A stretch of DNA of 64,000 bases from Chrysomallon squamiferum (GCA_012295275.1 CM022679.1:1068775-1132774), one strand, 5' to 3'. Positions 1 through 18,585 are shown, counted from the first letter of the stretch. The notes: a model not told the origin generated them from the sequence alone. Numbers and translations: made by a program.

Positions 1-286
1 ATTATTCTCTTGATGCGTACGTACCGCCTACTTCTATTCATCTGTGTGCATATTAGTTAAAAACCACAGTTTGGAATATTAACTCACATGATTGGATGGT
101 GCAATCAGTAAAGAGGTTAAAGGTCAGAGTAGAGAGGTCCAATTGTTTCATTTGTTTTCTAGAAATCTGACAGCTAATGTGAACGCAGGAAGCATGATTT
201 AGTTGAAACTTGGATAAACGACATCATCATCATTATCAACAACAATAACAATACCAATAACATTAATAAGAAAAACAACGCCAATC

Positions 287-374
<88 letters not shown>

Positions 375-1017
375 CAATGGTTGTAGTTGCAGCAGTATTA
401 TTAATAATCACAGCAACAAAAACAACAACAGTAACAACAATAGCAAAAACAAAATTAATAACAAAAATGATAATAATGATAATAACAGGAACTTTTCTTA
501 TTACAAATGAACAGTAAACAAACTGGACATTATTATTTAAGCATTACAATACGAAAAAAAAAAAAAAAAAAAGAAGGAAAAGAGACAGATGTTAGAATGC
601 AGAAAAATAATTAAAAAATTAACACACGTAGCACAACAAAACAACTACTGGTGGGATTCGCTAACCGTACTGGGAATATGTTATCTTTCCTTGCTGCCCT
701 AAACACGTGACTCGATTGCTTAATGGATCATCCTAGTCTGCTGATCAGTGTATTTCTAATGCTGATCATTACCAAAGCTGTGGGCAGGCAAATGTTATGT
801 CAGTCCTGTATGAATAAACAGTTCTAAACAAGACCGCGCTGTCAGTGAAAGCTGGAGGCAGCATATATTGTTGTCGACGGTTTGCTGTCAACCCCCGTCC
901 CCTCCCACCCTCTCTGCTGTTAGACAGGGAGAGGCCGAAAGCGTGTTTTGAAACATAAACGAGAACTCGAAAAATATTCCGTTAGTGCGAGGCGCGTAAT
1001 GTCACTGAGTGCACACT
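1..1017. other. Non-coding flank with AAT/AGT trinucleotide tract
   Basis: No exon of the protease family and no convincing ORF is visible. Bases about 285-375 are an (AAT)n run passing into (AGT)n. The stretch 640-1015 is less repetitive and less AT-rich than its surroundings and could be an old mobile-element fragment, but I recognise no terminal repeats or coding motif. Confidence 0.6.
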
Positions 1018-2105
1018 CGACATTTTAATACTAATAGCTGTAAACACATTATTAGTTTGCTACCGAACAAACACGACATTTTAATACTAATAGCTGTAAA
1101 CACATTATTAGTTTGCTACCGAACAAACACGACATTTTAATACTAATAGCTGTAAACACATTATTAGTTTGCTACCGAACAAACACGACATTTTAATACT
1201 AATAGCTGTAAACACATTATTAGTTTGCTACCGAACAAACACAACATTTTAATACTAATAGCTCTTTCTGTAAACACATTATTAGTTTGCTACCGAACAA
1301 ACACGACATTTTAATACTAATAGCTGTAAACACATTATTAGTTTGCTACCGAACAAACACAACATTTTAATACTAATAGCTCTTTAAACACATTATTAGT
1401 TTGCTACCGAACAAACACAACATTTTAATACTAATAGCTGTAAACACATTATTAGTTTGCTACCGAACAAACACAACATTTTAATACTAATAGCTGTAAA
1501 CACATTATTAGTTTGCTACCGAACAAACACAACATTTTAATACTAATAGCTCTTTAAACACATTATTAGCTTGCTACCGAACAAACACAACATTTTAATA
1601 CTAATAGCTGTAAACACATTATTAGTTTGCTACCGAACAAACGCAACATTTTAATACTAATAGCTGTAAACACATTATTAGTTTGCTACAGAACAAACAC
1701 AACATTTTAATACTAATAGCTGTAAACACATTATTAGTTTGCTACCGAACAAACACAACATTTCAATACTAATAGCTGTAAACACATTATTAGTTTGCTA
1801 CCGAACAAACACAACATTTTAATACTAATAGCTGTAAACACATTATTAGTTTGCTACCGAACAAACACAACATTTCAATACTAATAGCTGTAAACACATT
1901 ATTAGTTTGCTACAGAACAAACACAACATTTTAATACTAATAGCTCTTTAAACACATTATTAGTTTGCTACCGAACAAACACAACATTTTAATACTAATA
2001 GCTCTGTAAACACATTATTAGTTTGCTACCGAACAAACACAACATTTCAATACTAATAGCTGTAAACACATTATTAGTTTGCTACAGAACAAACACAACA
2101 TTTTA
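1018..2105. repeat. 56-bp minisatellite, 19 copies
   Basis: A tandem array with a unit of about 56 bp; I count 19 copies of the segment containing TTTGCTACCGAACAAACAC (or the ACAGAAC variant). Most copies are near identical; some differ by a few bases around GCTGTAAAC / GCTCTTTAAAC. Each unit holds a perfect 7-bp inverted repeat, ACTAATA ... TATTAGT, around a loop of about 13 bases. It is not a CRISPR: there are no unique spacers. Confidence 0.95.
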
Positions 2106-2248
2106 AGATCGGTAGTTGTGACAGCTTATTGTAATAAATATTCATGTCATGTCTTCTTATGTTTGATGTTGTTCTTTGTTTGTTTTTTAATGCGAAAATT
2201 GTGGTTGTTTTTGTTTTTCCTGTTGTTTATTTCTCAGTTGTTTGTTTG

Positions 2249-2290
<42 letters not shown>

Positions 2291-3640
2291 TTGTTACTGT
2301 TGATAGTTTTGGTCTTCGCTTTTGAAATTAAATAATGTATTCGATGAAAAATAACAAATATTATTATAATAATAACATTTTATGTTAGCAACTAAAATAA
2401 GCAAAATAAATATAAAACATTTTAAAATAAACATCATAGAGCATTCTAAAGTAACACACACAAATAACCTTCTAAAATAAAGATATAAATAGTATTTTAA
2501 AAACAAATTTCAAAGATGCGGCCGTTTTTATTTCATGGTCGCCGTCATTTGGTAATAAAATTTAAGATTTTATTGCAGAAATTAATTGATTTTTTATGAT
2601 CTGAACAATTTCAGATCAGTAATTCTGAAAGAAAATGCTTGTTATCTGTCCTAATAAACAGGCTTTTGTCTCATTTCATTTTCGGAGGAGCTTAAATAAA
2701 ACCAGCTATTAAACAGAGATCGAGATGATTTGTTATATATACATACTAAATGTGGGTTTTTTTTATCAGATCAAAGAGTTTGTCATTACAAAACGAAATT
2801 CAGAGATCATGTGCTATTTGTTTTACCGTGTATTTTTTGGCCATTGATGTAGACTTGCGGTACAGTTTATTCAACGTTATGGAATTATTCTTGACCATCT
2901 TGGAAAACGGATGCCATTCTGAAATGCATATTTTTCAGCGTATTTATAATTTAAGAAAAAGCACGAACATATTTTTAATCTGATAATTAAAACAGCTTCT
3001 ATAGCAAAGTTTCTATGAATGAAATAACGAATTGTTAGGAAAAGATTCTGTTGACGTGCACATAGATGGCTGTTTATAGAAACTGTTTGCTTGTATCATC
3101 ACCTGAACATCATTACTACGTGCTCCGTTGCTAGCATTTACTATACAGGCTGCAGACGTGGCTTGATTAGTGAATTAATTTCTACTACACTTAGCGAACT
3201 TTAACATCATCACAGATATTTGTGCAAAATAGAGAACATTACTTATTTCTAACACCTTACGTTAACCCACAGTGAGTCGTATTTATTAACCATCAATGGG
3301 CGAGAGTCAGTTTTACAATGCACTATTTGAATAACGAACTGTAAATATAGCATTCTAAAAGGTATAATACTGCAAAATAACTAAAGAAATAAATAAGCTA
3401 CATTAATTTACACAATGCAAAGCAAAAGGAAACAACTTTAATTTAAAAAAAAAATCAGTTCATAAATATGACATGCTGTTTATCAAATGTACTCTGAAGT
3501 TCTGAATAGTATGTAAATATAAAGCCTATATAAGTTGATGTAGAGATATATCATGCAAATATATACCGCGCATCAGTTAATGTAGAGATGTGTTATGTAA
3601 ACATATATGTAAGTTATGTTACTTCTACTGTACATAGCCA
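2106..3640. other. AT-rich non-coding stretch
   Basis: A (TTA)n tract lies at about 2247-2291. The rest is AT-rich sequence with no protease exon, RNA gene or transposase motif that I can recognise. Short ORFs here lack any family signature. Confidence 0.55.
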
Positions 3641-3649
3641 CCTATACAA

Positions 3650-4155
3650 GCTGTACAAGGTTTCACTCACTCTGTGCTGTACAAGCTTTCACTCACTCTG
3701 TGCTGTACAAGGTTTCACTCACTCTGTGCTGTACAAGGTTTCACTCACTCTAACTGTGCTGTACAAGGTTTCACTCACTCTGTGCTGTACAAGGTTTCAC
3801 TCACTCTAACTGTGCTGTACAAGGTTTCACTCACTCTAACTGTGCTGTGCAAGCTTTCACTCACTGTGTGCTGTGCAAGCTTTCACTCACTGTGTGCTGT
3901 ACAAGCTTTCACTCACTCTCTGTTGTGCAAGCTTTCACTCACTGTGTGCTGTACAAGCTTTCACTCACTGTGTGCTGTGCAAGCTTTCACTCACTCTGTG
4001 CTGTACAATCTTTCACTCTCTCTGTGTTGTGCAAACTTTCACTCACTGTGTGCTGTACAAGCTTTCACTCACTGTGTACTGTGCAAGCTTTCACTCACTG
4101 TGTACTGTACAAGCTTTCACTCACTGTGTACTGTACAAGCTTTCACTCACTCTCA
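3650..4155. repeat. 26-bp minisatellite upstream of gene 1
   Basis: About 20 tandem copies of a unit of about 26 bp built around TGTACAAGCTTTCACTCACT, some copies with a 6-bp addition (CTAACT). The array ends about 400 bp before the gene 1 start codon. A related 30-bp array lies at the equivalent place upstream of gene 5, and the sequence after both arrays is similar, so the array belongs to the ancestral upstream region. Confidence 0.93.
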
Positions 4156-4380
4156 CTCACAGTCTACACCAGACGTTTAAGGCTGATATGATGCCAAAGT
4201 ATAACATTAGTTTTATTGTTTTAATAGTTTCCTTAATATGTGTCTCGATGTGAATAATTCTTTTTCGTAGTTATAAGAACAAAGAATTATAAATAACAAA
4301 TATTTATTTTTCTATTTGTTTCTGTTTCTCATTTTTAAACATTGTCAGTTGTATCTATCTGTGTACGTGTGTATGTTTTA

Positions 4381-4386
4381 CACACA

Positions 4387-4421
<35 letters not shown>
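4381..4421. repeat. (CA)n microsatellite near gene 1 promoter
   Basis: A nearly pure CA dinucleotide run followed by a short TA run, about 90 bp upstream of the gene 1 TATA box. Confidence 0.9.
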
Positions 4422-4428
<7 letters not shown>

Positions 4429-4510
4429 ATATACATGCGCCACATACAAGTATTTTTTCACTTCATTTGAAATCACACCTACACATACTATTTGTTACAT
4501 AACAGGTGAC

Positions 4511-4518
4511 TATAAAAT
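4511..4518 (+). promoter_or_regulatory. TATA box of gene 1
   Basis: TATAAAAT lies 54 bases upstream of the conserved ATG at 4565, inside a block (about 4500-4564: AACAGGTGACTATAAAA, then CTGGCACAACCCG) that is conserved upstream of every exon 1 in the array. By normal TATA spacing, transcription should start near 4540, giving a 5' UTR of about 25 bases. The start site is inferred. Confidence 0.75.
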
Positions 4519-4564
4519 CTGGCACAACCCGCACCATGCAAATGGTTTAATCGTTATGATCAGC

Positions 4565-8473
<3,909 letters not shown>

Positions 8474-8558
8474 TGTCATTTTCTGCCCTCTGATATTGCG
8501 AAATTTTCATTTAAACAACAACAAATTAAATATAACTAAAACTTTATTCTTTCTTTGT

Positions 8559-8564
8559 AATAAA
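8559..8564 (+). terminator. Poly(A) signal of gene 1
   Basis: AATAAA lies 86 bases after the stop codon in the context TTTGTAATAAATATT. That context is shared at the same position by genes 3-5, which supports it as the functional polyadenylation hexamer. Confidence 0.7.
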
Positions 8565-8639
8565 TATTCTGAAATATGTTTTGAGATACATTCTCCGCGT
8601 TAAATATATATGCAAACATACATACATACAGATACAGCG

Positions 8640-9649
8640 AATGACGCCATATATTGTCATCTGACACTTTGACTGGATTATAGAAAAACGAAAACGCTCA
8701 AACATCTTTAAACAGATTTATCACAAAAAAAAAAATAAAACAACAAAAAACGAAAAGGACGAAGACTTATTCTTATTTATATAATTGGAAGAAAAAACAA
8801 ATCTATAGATGCATTTTGTTCTAAACTGGAAGTTAAAGTGATCATAACCTTCTAAGAATTAAAACAATCTCATAGAATGCAAATAATCGAAAATCTGTAG
8901 GGGATCTATTGAAAATGTAGAATGTAGAAAACGCTCTATCGCGCGTTCACACACAAACACACGTGCCAACAGTAAACATTTAATGCAGTGAAATGAAATA
9001 ATGATAAATATCCCGTCTAATGACAGTAGTTTGATCGCAATTTTGATGGGATAATGGTTTCTTTACTATCGATACGCCCAAAACATGTTATTTTCACACA
9101 ACCTAGAAAACTGTTTTTGCTCGATAGTTTGATTATATTATTAAGTCACTACAATGATTTTATTCTTTAAAACTTAAAAACCGGACGAGCAGCAACACTC
9201 GAGATAGGAGGAGGGAGCAAAAAATTCCCAGACAATTTGGAAATATGATGATCAAATGTAGAAAACTTCGCTTTAACAAAAGAATACTTTAAAGACGGAT
9301 TCACTGGAACAAAAAAAAAAAATAAGTAAGTAAGTAAAAAAATAAATAAATAAATAAAATAAAATAAAACGAATAACATCATGTTCAACATTTCTGTAAC
9401 TTTTCACTAACAATAAAAGTTTAAAATCAATAAAATGTTATCGAATCTTCGTATTAACTGTGAAACATTTAAAGATAAACATACAGGTAGAGAGTATAAA
9501 ACATGTGTTTAAAAACAGTATCAATTAAAATATCAGTTAGGTGAAAACTGTTATTAAGTCGTAATTGAAAATCCGAAAATAAACCGAACCAGAGATACAG
9601 GTAAAAAAATGATCTATCGACTTTATTATTATTAGTACCACAATTACTA

Positions 9650-9722
<73 letters not shown>

Positions 9723-9830
9723 ACTCTGAAAATGCATCTCAAGTTACTTTTTTGAAGTGTATATATGCTACGTATAATTCAGACATTATATCTTATCTGT
9801 GATACAACAAGAATTACGTGTACTACTCTA
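8640..9830. other. Intergenic spacer between genes 1 and 2
   Basis: No coding exon. It carries spacer modules that recur after other genes in the array: a block near 8829 (TAAAGTGATCATAAC) seen again near 17536, 35327, 43364, 52796, 55091 and 63493, and a block near 9000-9090 (TGATGGGATAATGGTTT type). A pure (TTA)n run lies at about 9652-9720. The repeating genomic unit therefore includes spacer as well as gene. Confidence 0.6.
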
Positions 9831-9834
9831 AACA

Positions 9835-10240
9835 TTTTATCTACACCATACATCTTTAAATGAACTTACATACAGATTTATATGTACATACCACGTCTCT
9901 ACATTAACTTACACACACATCTATATTTACATCACACACCTCTACATTAACTTACATCCACGTGTATCTACACCATACATCTTTAAATGAACTTACATAC
10001 AGATTTATATCTACATAGCACATCTCTACATTAACTTACACACACATCTACATTTACATAGCACACCTCTACATTAACTTACGGGCACATTTACATAGAA
10101 AATTTGCCTAAATACACGTCGGTATTTACATCACACAAAATTTCCATTGCGTTCGTTAGAGACGATCTGCCTGAGAGAGAAAAATCACTGTAGCTCTCTG
10201 TCTTCTGAAATTTAGTCTTTTATGCTATACATATTCCCTG
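9835..10240 (+). pseudogene. Orphan intron 4 fragment of a lost paralogue
   Basis: This block holds several copies of the intron 4 repeat unit and then a segment (about 10080-10200) that matches 14910-15045 in intron 4 of gene 2 almost base for base, including CACATTTACATAGAAAATTT. No exon 4 or 5 flanks it. It is best explained as debris of a duplicated protease gene. Confidence 0.75.
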
Positions 10241-10790
10241 ATGTTGTTTCATCTGTTACTCTACAACTGTAATACAGTTTATACCATATAAAATATGAAA
10301 GTTCTTCTTTCAGTTCTTAGTGTTTAAATAAAGACTAGTCAGTTTGTTCTGATAAATGTAAGTTGTTCTTTGAAGTAATACTCAGGAGCATGCAGATGTT
10401 TTCACAGTAAAGTCACGGTAAAGAGTTTTAATTTTTTCAGATACTTAGTAGTAATAGCCAGTATAAGAAAATCTGTTTTCCTGAATTGTAGTGTTTCCTT
10501 CTTGACTGATGAAATAACTAAACACTTAAACACTATCACCAAAGAAGTACTTCCATTTATGAAGACAATGGCAGAGTTTGATTACAGTGATACTGTCTAA
10601 GAGATCAAACAATTTCAGTAAAAATCAATAAAATAAGTATTAAACATTCACGTATTGTGGATAATATTCTCTGTAATCTCTCTCTCTGTAAAATATATAT
10701 ATATATATATATATATATACGCCGCACATAGAGATCTATTCATGCCATCTGTAACCACACCTATACATATCATTTGTTACATAACAGGTG
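10241..10790. other. Upstream region of gene 2
   Basis: No exon is present. It contains the upstream module also seen before genes 3, 4 and 5, including GACAATGGCAGAGTTTGATT near 10565. A short CTCTCTCTCT then TA run (about 10677-10720) sits at the position where genes 3 and 4 carry long (CT)n(CA)n tracts. The TATA position reads TGTAAAT (10793-10799). Confidence 0.6.
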
Positions 10791-11624
10791 ACTGTAAATT
10801 CTGGCATAATCCGTCCCACGCCATTTGTTTACTTCATTATCGTCAGCATGATTCGTTTTTGTCTTCTTCTGAGTCTTCCAATTTTTTCAATGGATAAGAA
10901 AGTGTTTCTCTGAAGCAGACCAGGCTGTAACTTACTGTAGATAGTCTGTGAACACAGCTGTTTGTATGTGTCAATATATATTACGAGTTGTCGCTAGGCA
11001 CTTGACTGCGGCCCAGAAGGTTAACTGACAGCTCTGTCCTGCTGCAATACGGTGTTACGTCTCTGCACATGAGCAGAGGGTAGAATGTAATCACGACAAG
11101 CTGCGTTAGTCCGTCAGATGTGACACTGCAAACAAACAACGTGTGTAAGCGTCATCTGGCATGTGCTATATCGAAGACTGTGTTTTCATGAATATATATT
11201 GATTTTTTCCTGTCTCTAATTTGGGAAAATGTCTAAATGTGTATTAGTTACATTTCCCATTAGTGTGTGTATTATATATGTATATGTATAAAATGTGTAT
11301 AAATATGAAAACATTTATGTGTCTGTATGTGTGTAAGTATGTGTGTAAATATGTTTGTAACAATGTATCGATGCATATATGTATGTATATATATGTGTGT
11401 GTATTTATTTATATATGTAAATCCATGTACATGTATGCGTTTTCCTATGTGTATGTATGTAATAACAAGTATACATGTCACTTATTTCTATTCATTTTCA
11501 TATCAAAATCATCATGGAGGAAAATATCGTAGACGACGTTTTCAACTACATTCAACAAGTATTAGATTAACATCAAACCCTATAGAATTATAACGCATCC
11601 ATACTTTGATTCAAGTGAGTAGTT

Positions 11625-14600
11625 ATCTCTACATTAACTTACATCCACATCTACATTTACATCACACATCTCTACATTAACTTACATCGACATCTACATT
11701 TACATCACACATCTCTACATTAACTTACATCCACATCTATATTTATATCACATATCTACATTAATTTACATCCACATCTATATTTATATCACACATCTCT
11801 ACATTAACTTACATCACACACCTCTACATTAACTTACATCCACATCTATATTTACATCACACATCTCTACATTAACTTACATCCACATCTACATTTACAT
11901 CACAACCTCTACATTAACTTACATCCACATCTATATTTACATCACACATCTCTACATTAACTTACATCCACATCTACATTTACATCACAACCTCTACATT
12001 AACTTACATCCACATCTATATTTACATCACACATCTCTACATTAACTTACATCCACACATCATACATCTACATTTACATCACACACCTCTACATTAACTT
12101 ACATCCACATCTATATTTACATCACACACCTCTACATTAACTTACATCCACATCTATATTTACATCACACCTCTACATTAACTTACATCCACATCTATAT
12201 TTACATCACACACCTCTACATTAACTTACATCCACATCTACATTTACATCACAACCTCTACATTAACTTACATCCACATCTATGTTTACATCACACACCT
12301 CTACATTAACTTACATACACATCTCTACATTAACTTACATCCACATCTATGTTTACATCACACACCTCTACATTAACTTACATCACACATCTCTACATTA
12401 ACTTACATCCACATCTATGTTTACATCCACATCTCTACATTCCACATCTCTACATTAACTTACATCCACATCTATGTTTACATCACACACCTCTACATTA
12501 ACTTACATCCACACCTCTACATTAACTTACATCCACATCTATGTTTACATCACACACCTCTACATTAACTTACATCCACATCTATCTATTTACATCACAC
12601 ACACATAACTTACATACACATCTCTACATTAACTTACATCCACATCTTATATTTACATCACACACTTACATCTTACATTAACTTACATCCACATCATTAT
12701 ATTTACATCACACACCTCTACATTAACTTACATCCACATCTACATTTTTACATCATCACATATGTTTACATCACTACATTAACTTACATCACACACCTGT
12801 ACATCTAATTTACATCCATCATCACACACCTCTACATTATTCTTACATTTACATTACATCACACCTGTAACTTACATCCACATCTATGTTTACATCACAC
12901 ATCTACATTTTACATCACACATTAACTTACATCCACATCTATGTTTACATCACACACCTCTACATTAACTTACATCCACATCTACATTAACTTTACATCC
13001 ACATCTATACATTTACATTAATTTACATCACACATCTCTACATTAACTTACATATATCTATGTTTACATCACACACCTCTACATTAACTTACATCCACAT
13101 CTATATTTACATCACACACCTCTACATTAACTTACATCCACATCTCTACATTAACTTACATCCACATCTATATTTACATCACACATCTCTACATTAACTT
13201 ACATCCACATCTATATTTACATCACACATCTCTACATTAACTTACATCCACATCTATATTTACATCACACATCTCTACATTAACTTACATCCACATCTAT
13301 ATTTACATCACACACCTCTACATTAACTTACATCCACACATTTTTCACACATTTCTACATTAACTTACATCCACATCTATATTTACATCACACATCTCTT
13401 ACATCCACATCTATTTACATCACACATATTATGTTTACATCACACACCTCTACATTAACTTACATCCACATTTACATAGCACATCCTACATAACTTACAC
13501 CTCTACATTAACTTTACTTACATCCACATCATTTACATCCACATCTCTACATTAACTTACATCCACATCTACATTAACTTACATCCACATCTATATTTAC
13601 ATCACACATCTCTACATTAACTTACATCACACACCTGTACATTAACTTACATCCACATCTATATTTACATAGCACATCTCTACATTAACTTACATCCACA
13701 TCTATATTTACATCACACACCTGTACATTAACTTACATCCACATCTCTACATTAACTTACATACACATCTATATTTACATCACACATCTCTACATTAACT
13801 TACATCCACATCTATATTTACATCACAGATCTCTACATTAACTTACATTTACTACATTAACTTACATCCACACATTTACATCACAACCTCTACATTAACT
13901 TACATCCACATCTATGTTTACATCACACACCTCTACATTAACTTACATACACATCTCTACATTAACTTACATCCACATCTATGTTTACATCACACACCTC
14001 TACATTAACTTACATACACATCTCTACATTAACTTACATACACATCTATATTTACATCACACACCTCTACATTACTTACATCATCTCACACTTACATCCA
14101 CATCTATATTTACATCACACACCTTACATTAACTTACATCCACATCTATATTTACATCACACATCTCTACATTAACTTACATCCACATCTCTACATTAAC
14201 TTACATACACATCTATATTTACATCACACATCTCTACATTAACTTACATCCACATCTATATTTACATCAGAGATCTCTACTTTAACTTACATCCAAATCT
14301 ATATTTACATCACATATCTACATTAACTTACATCCACATCTAAATTTACATCACACACCTCTACATTAACTTACATCCACATCTATATTTACATCACACA
14401 TTTCTACATTAACTTACATCCACATCTATATTTACATAGCACATCTCTACATTAACTTACATCCAAATCTATATTTACATCACACATCTCTACATTAACT
14501 TACATCACACACCTGTACATTAACTTACATCCACATCTATATTTACATAGCACATCTCTACATTAACTTACATCCACATCTATATTTACATCACACATCT

Positions 14601-14920
14601 CTACATTAACTTACATCCACATCTATATTTACATCACACACCTGTACATTAACTTACATCCACATCTATATTTACATCACACATCTCTACATTAACTTAC
14701 ATCACACACCTGTACATTAACTTACATCCACATCTATATTTACATAGCACATCTCTACATTAACTTACATCCACATCTATATTTACATCACAACCTCTAC
14801 ATTAACTTACATCCACATGTATATTTACATCACACACCTGTACATTAACTTACATCCACATCTCTACATTAACTTACATCCACATCTATATTTACATAGC
14901 ACACCTCTACATTAACTTAC
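11625..14920. repeat. 43-bp satellite array in intron 4 of gene 2
   Basis: About 3.3 kb of tandem repeat with a unit of about 43 bp (CTACATTAACTTACATCCAC, then ATCTATATTTACATCACACA), so on the order of 75 units. Most are close to consensus; 12580-13500 is scrambled, with partial and fused units. Two short ORFs in it (about 13914-14175) are simply the repeat read in frame. It arose from the few copies found in intron 4 of all paralogues. Confidence 0.95.
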
Positions 14921-16600
14921 GGGCACATTTACATAGAAAATTTGCCTAAATACACGTCGGTATTTACATCACACAAAATTTCCATAGCGTTCCTTAGAGC
15001 CGATCTGCCTGAGAGAGAAAAATCACTGTGGCTCTGTCTTCTACTTGTGAAATTATAAATATTTATTTTGTGGTACTTAATTTGAATTCTGCATGTCAAT
15101 TTGTATTATACTATTAAAAAATATTATAAAACACTACAACTGTTATTATCATTATTGTTATTATTAGTAGCGGTATTATTTTGTTTTGTTATTATTACTA
15201 TTATCCTAACCATCATCATCATCATAAATAGTATAACTATTGTTATTATTATCATCATTGTCATCGTTATTATTTATTTATTTTCTTACTCTCTAACGAC
15301 AAACTCAGATTTTTGTTATTTTTACTGTAACTGTAACTTAGACTTTTCATTATTATATTTATTCTGTCAACATCATTGTCTTTATGATTGTCGTCTCTTC
15401 ATATTTCAGGTAGGTCTGCAAACGACATTGCCCTTATTAGGCTGATTGATAGGGTACCTTAAGGACCTACAAACAGATACATCCGGAAAATAGATTTACC
15501 GAGGTGGAATGATCATTTCAGTGTTGTCATAAAGTGAAGCATCAGTAGTTGGGGATGTACTAGGAAAGGTTCGTTCAATTAAACACTACTCTCATTAATT
15601 TGTGCAAAATTTTGATAACGTTGAACCAATCAACACAAAAATTCTTTGACACCACTGTCCAAGATGACTTCTGTTGAATAGAAACATTTTAATTATAATA
15701 CTGTTATCCAGTTAAAGACGTTTTAGTTTGTTTTCTATGAATGTGAATCAAATGTGTTTAAAATAATGGTTTTCATATCTTTAAAACATCTTTACGCTTT
15801 GAATCCATGTTAAGGTCACCTAGGAAAGGAAAGGCATATTTTAAAAGAAGTGTCTGCTCTACCTCATGTTTTTCTCCATCCAGTAATAACTGTAAATTAG
15901 TGTTTGTATGGAATCAGATTTATTTCCAGTATGTAAATATTACTACTGCGTTGTCTCCTTCTATCGACACGAATCATTTTTCCTCATTTACTGCATGCAT
16001 TCCTACCATAATTTGAAACATACACTACATGTTTCAGTCTTACATAACAATATTCATCAATACAGATTTTAACAAAGAAATCGTTATATTTCCAAACTAA
16101 AATACACTAAAATGCAGTGAGCAAAAGTACACAGATATAACAGATAGTCATATTTCTTTGATTCGTTTTTGTTTCTTGTAGGTGGACCTGTGTCACCAGT
16201 AGCACGAACAAATAACAATGCCAATAATACGTAGCTCACTGTGTAATCACATCTATGGTATGTCAATGAAAAACAAAATATGTGCCGGTTACTTCAACAA
16301 AGTGATTGGAGTCTGTACGGTAAGGTAATTAACAGCCATGCACCCCACATTCTCTCACACACAAACACACCTATAGACCATACACTCTCTCTCTCACACA
16401 TACACACCTATAGACCATACACTCTCTCTCACACACAAACACACCTATAGACCATACACTCTCTCTCTCACACATACATACCCAAGCACACTTACATACA
16501 TGCATACATTCAAACATGCATACATATATAAGAACAATTACTCTCAGTACCACTGCTACTACACAGACAAGTGTAGACGTACGACACCAAACTGTTAGAA

Positions 16601-16905
16601 CAGTGACTCTACTGCTATCAAACAGTGTCACTACTGTTATATTATTGTAACAGTGACTCTACTGCTATCAAACAGTGTCACTACTGTTATATTATTGTAA
16701 CAGTGACTCTACTGCTATCAAACAGTGTCACTACTGTTATATTATTGTAACAGTGACTCTACTGCTATCAAACAGTGTCACTACTGTTATATTATTGTAA
16801 CAGTGACTCTACTGCTATCAAACAGTGTCACTACTGTTATATTGTTGTAACAGTGAAACTACTGCTATCAAACAGTGTCACTACTGTTATATTATTGCAA
16901 AGAAG
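16601..16905. repeat. 50-bp tandem repeat in intron 6 of gene 2
   Basis: Six consecutive copies of a 50-bp unit starting CAGTGACTCTACTGCTATCA; five are almost identical. Degenerate copies of the same motif (TCAGTGTCACTACTGTTATA) fill intron 6 of every gene in the array, and run inverted at 26.4, 47.4 and 58.55 kb. Confidence 0.95.
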
Positions 16906-17278
16906 ATAATACCACTATAATACTAATCAGTGTCACTACTGTTATATTATCATAAGGATGACAATATACTACTATCATATTAATCTCTGTCACTACTTTT
17001 ATATTATTATAAATATGATAGTACTGCTGCTACATTAGTCAGGACTGTTTTATTATTTGAAGGGTGACAGCGGTGGAGCTCTGGTTTGTGTAAAGAACAG
17101 TAAATATATCGTATCTGGCACCGTCGTGTATGCGAGCAAGAAATACCCAGGAAAGTTTCCAGCTGTCTTTGAAAATGTCAGGTCCCATATTTACTGGATC
17201 AGAAGATATGTCACGATCTGATGTCATTTCTTGTCCTCTGATTCTGCTACGTTTCAGCGAAATTTTCTTTTAAACATT

Positions 17279-17284
17279 AATAAA
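17279..17284 (+). terminator. Poly(A)-like hexamer of pseudogene 2
   Basis: AATAAA 58 bases after the open exon 7, in the usual downstream context of this family. It is a relic if the gene is not transcribed. Confidence 0.45.
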
Positions 17285-17289
17285 AAATA

Positions 17290-18510
<1,221 letters not shown>

Positions 18511-18578
18511 CATATGGTGCACACAGAGACATCATCTGTAAACAACCTACAAACGTTATTTGTTACCTAACAGGTGAT

Positions 18579-18585
18579 TATAAAA
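18579..18585 (+). promoter_or_regulatory. TATA box of gene 3
   Basis: TATAAAA 55 bases upstream of the ATG, inside the conserved block TAACAGGTGATTATAAAA. Confidence 0.7.

Larger units (their letters stand above)
10848..17221 (+). pseudogene. Gene 2: serine protease pseudogene
   Basis: Recognisable exons: exon 1 10848-10893, exon 4 11520-11614, exon 5 15410-15568, exon 6 16182-16319, exon 7 17063-17221. No trace of exons 2 and 3 (catalytic His, activation site) is seen between 10893 and 11520. The exon 1 donor reads AT instead of GT at 10894. Exon 4 is 20 bp shorter than in its paralogues and has a stop; exon 5 has in-frame stops at 15460 (TAA) and 15535 (TGA); exon 6 is one base too long and frameshifted. 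Exon 7 is still fully open (53 codons, GDSGG present). The TATA element has decayed too. Four independent lesions make it a clear pseudogene. Intron 4 holds a 3.3-kb satellite not found at this size in the other genes. Confidence 0.93.

Noticed and set aside
1018-2105. CRISPR-like regular repeat array
   Set aside because: The units are contiguous with no unique spacers, and the window is clearly eukaryotic; it is a minisatellite.
3674-4253. Three overlapping Cys/Ser-rich ORFs of 114-168 codons
   Set aside because: All three frames of a 26-bp repeat stay open, and no splice or start context supports translation.
13914-14175. ORFs rich in Thr, Leu and His
   Set aside because: They are the 43-bp intron satellite read in frame.
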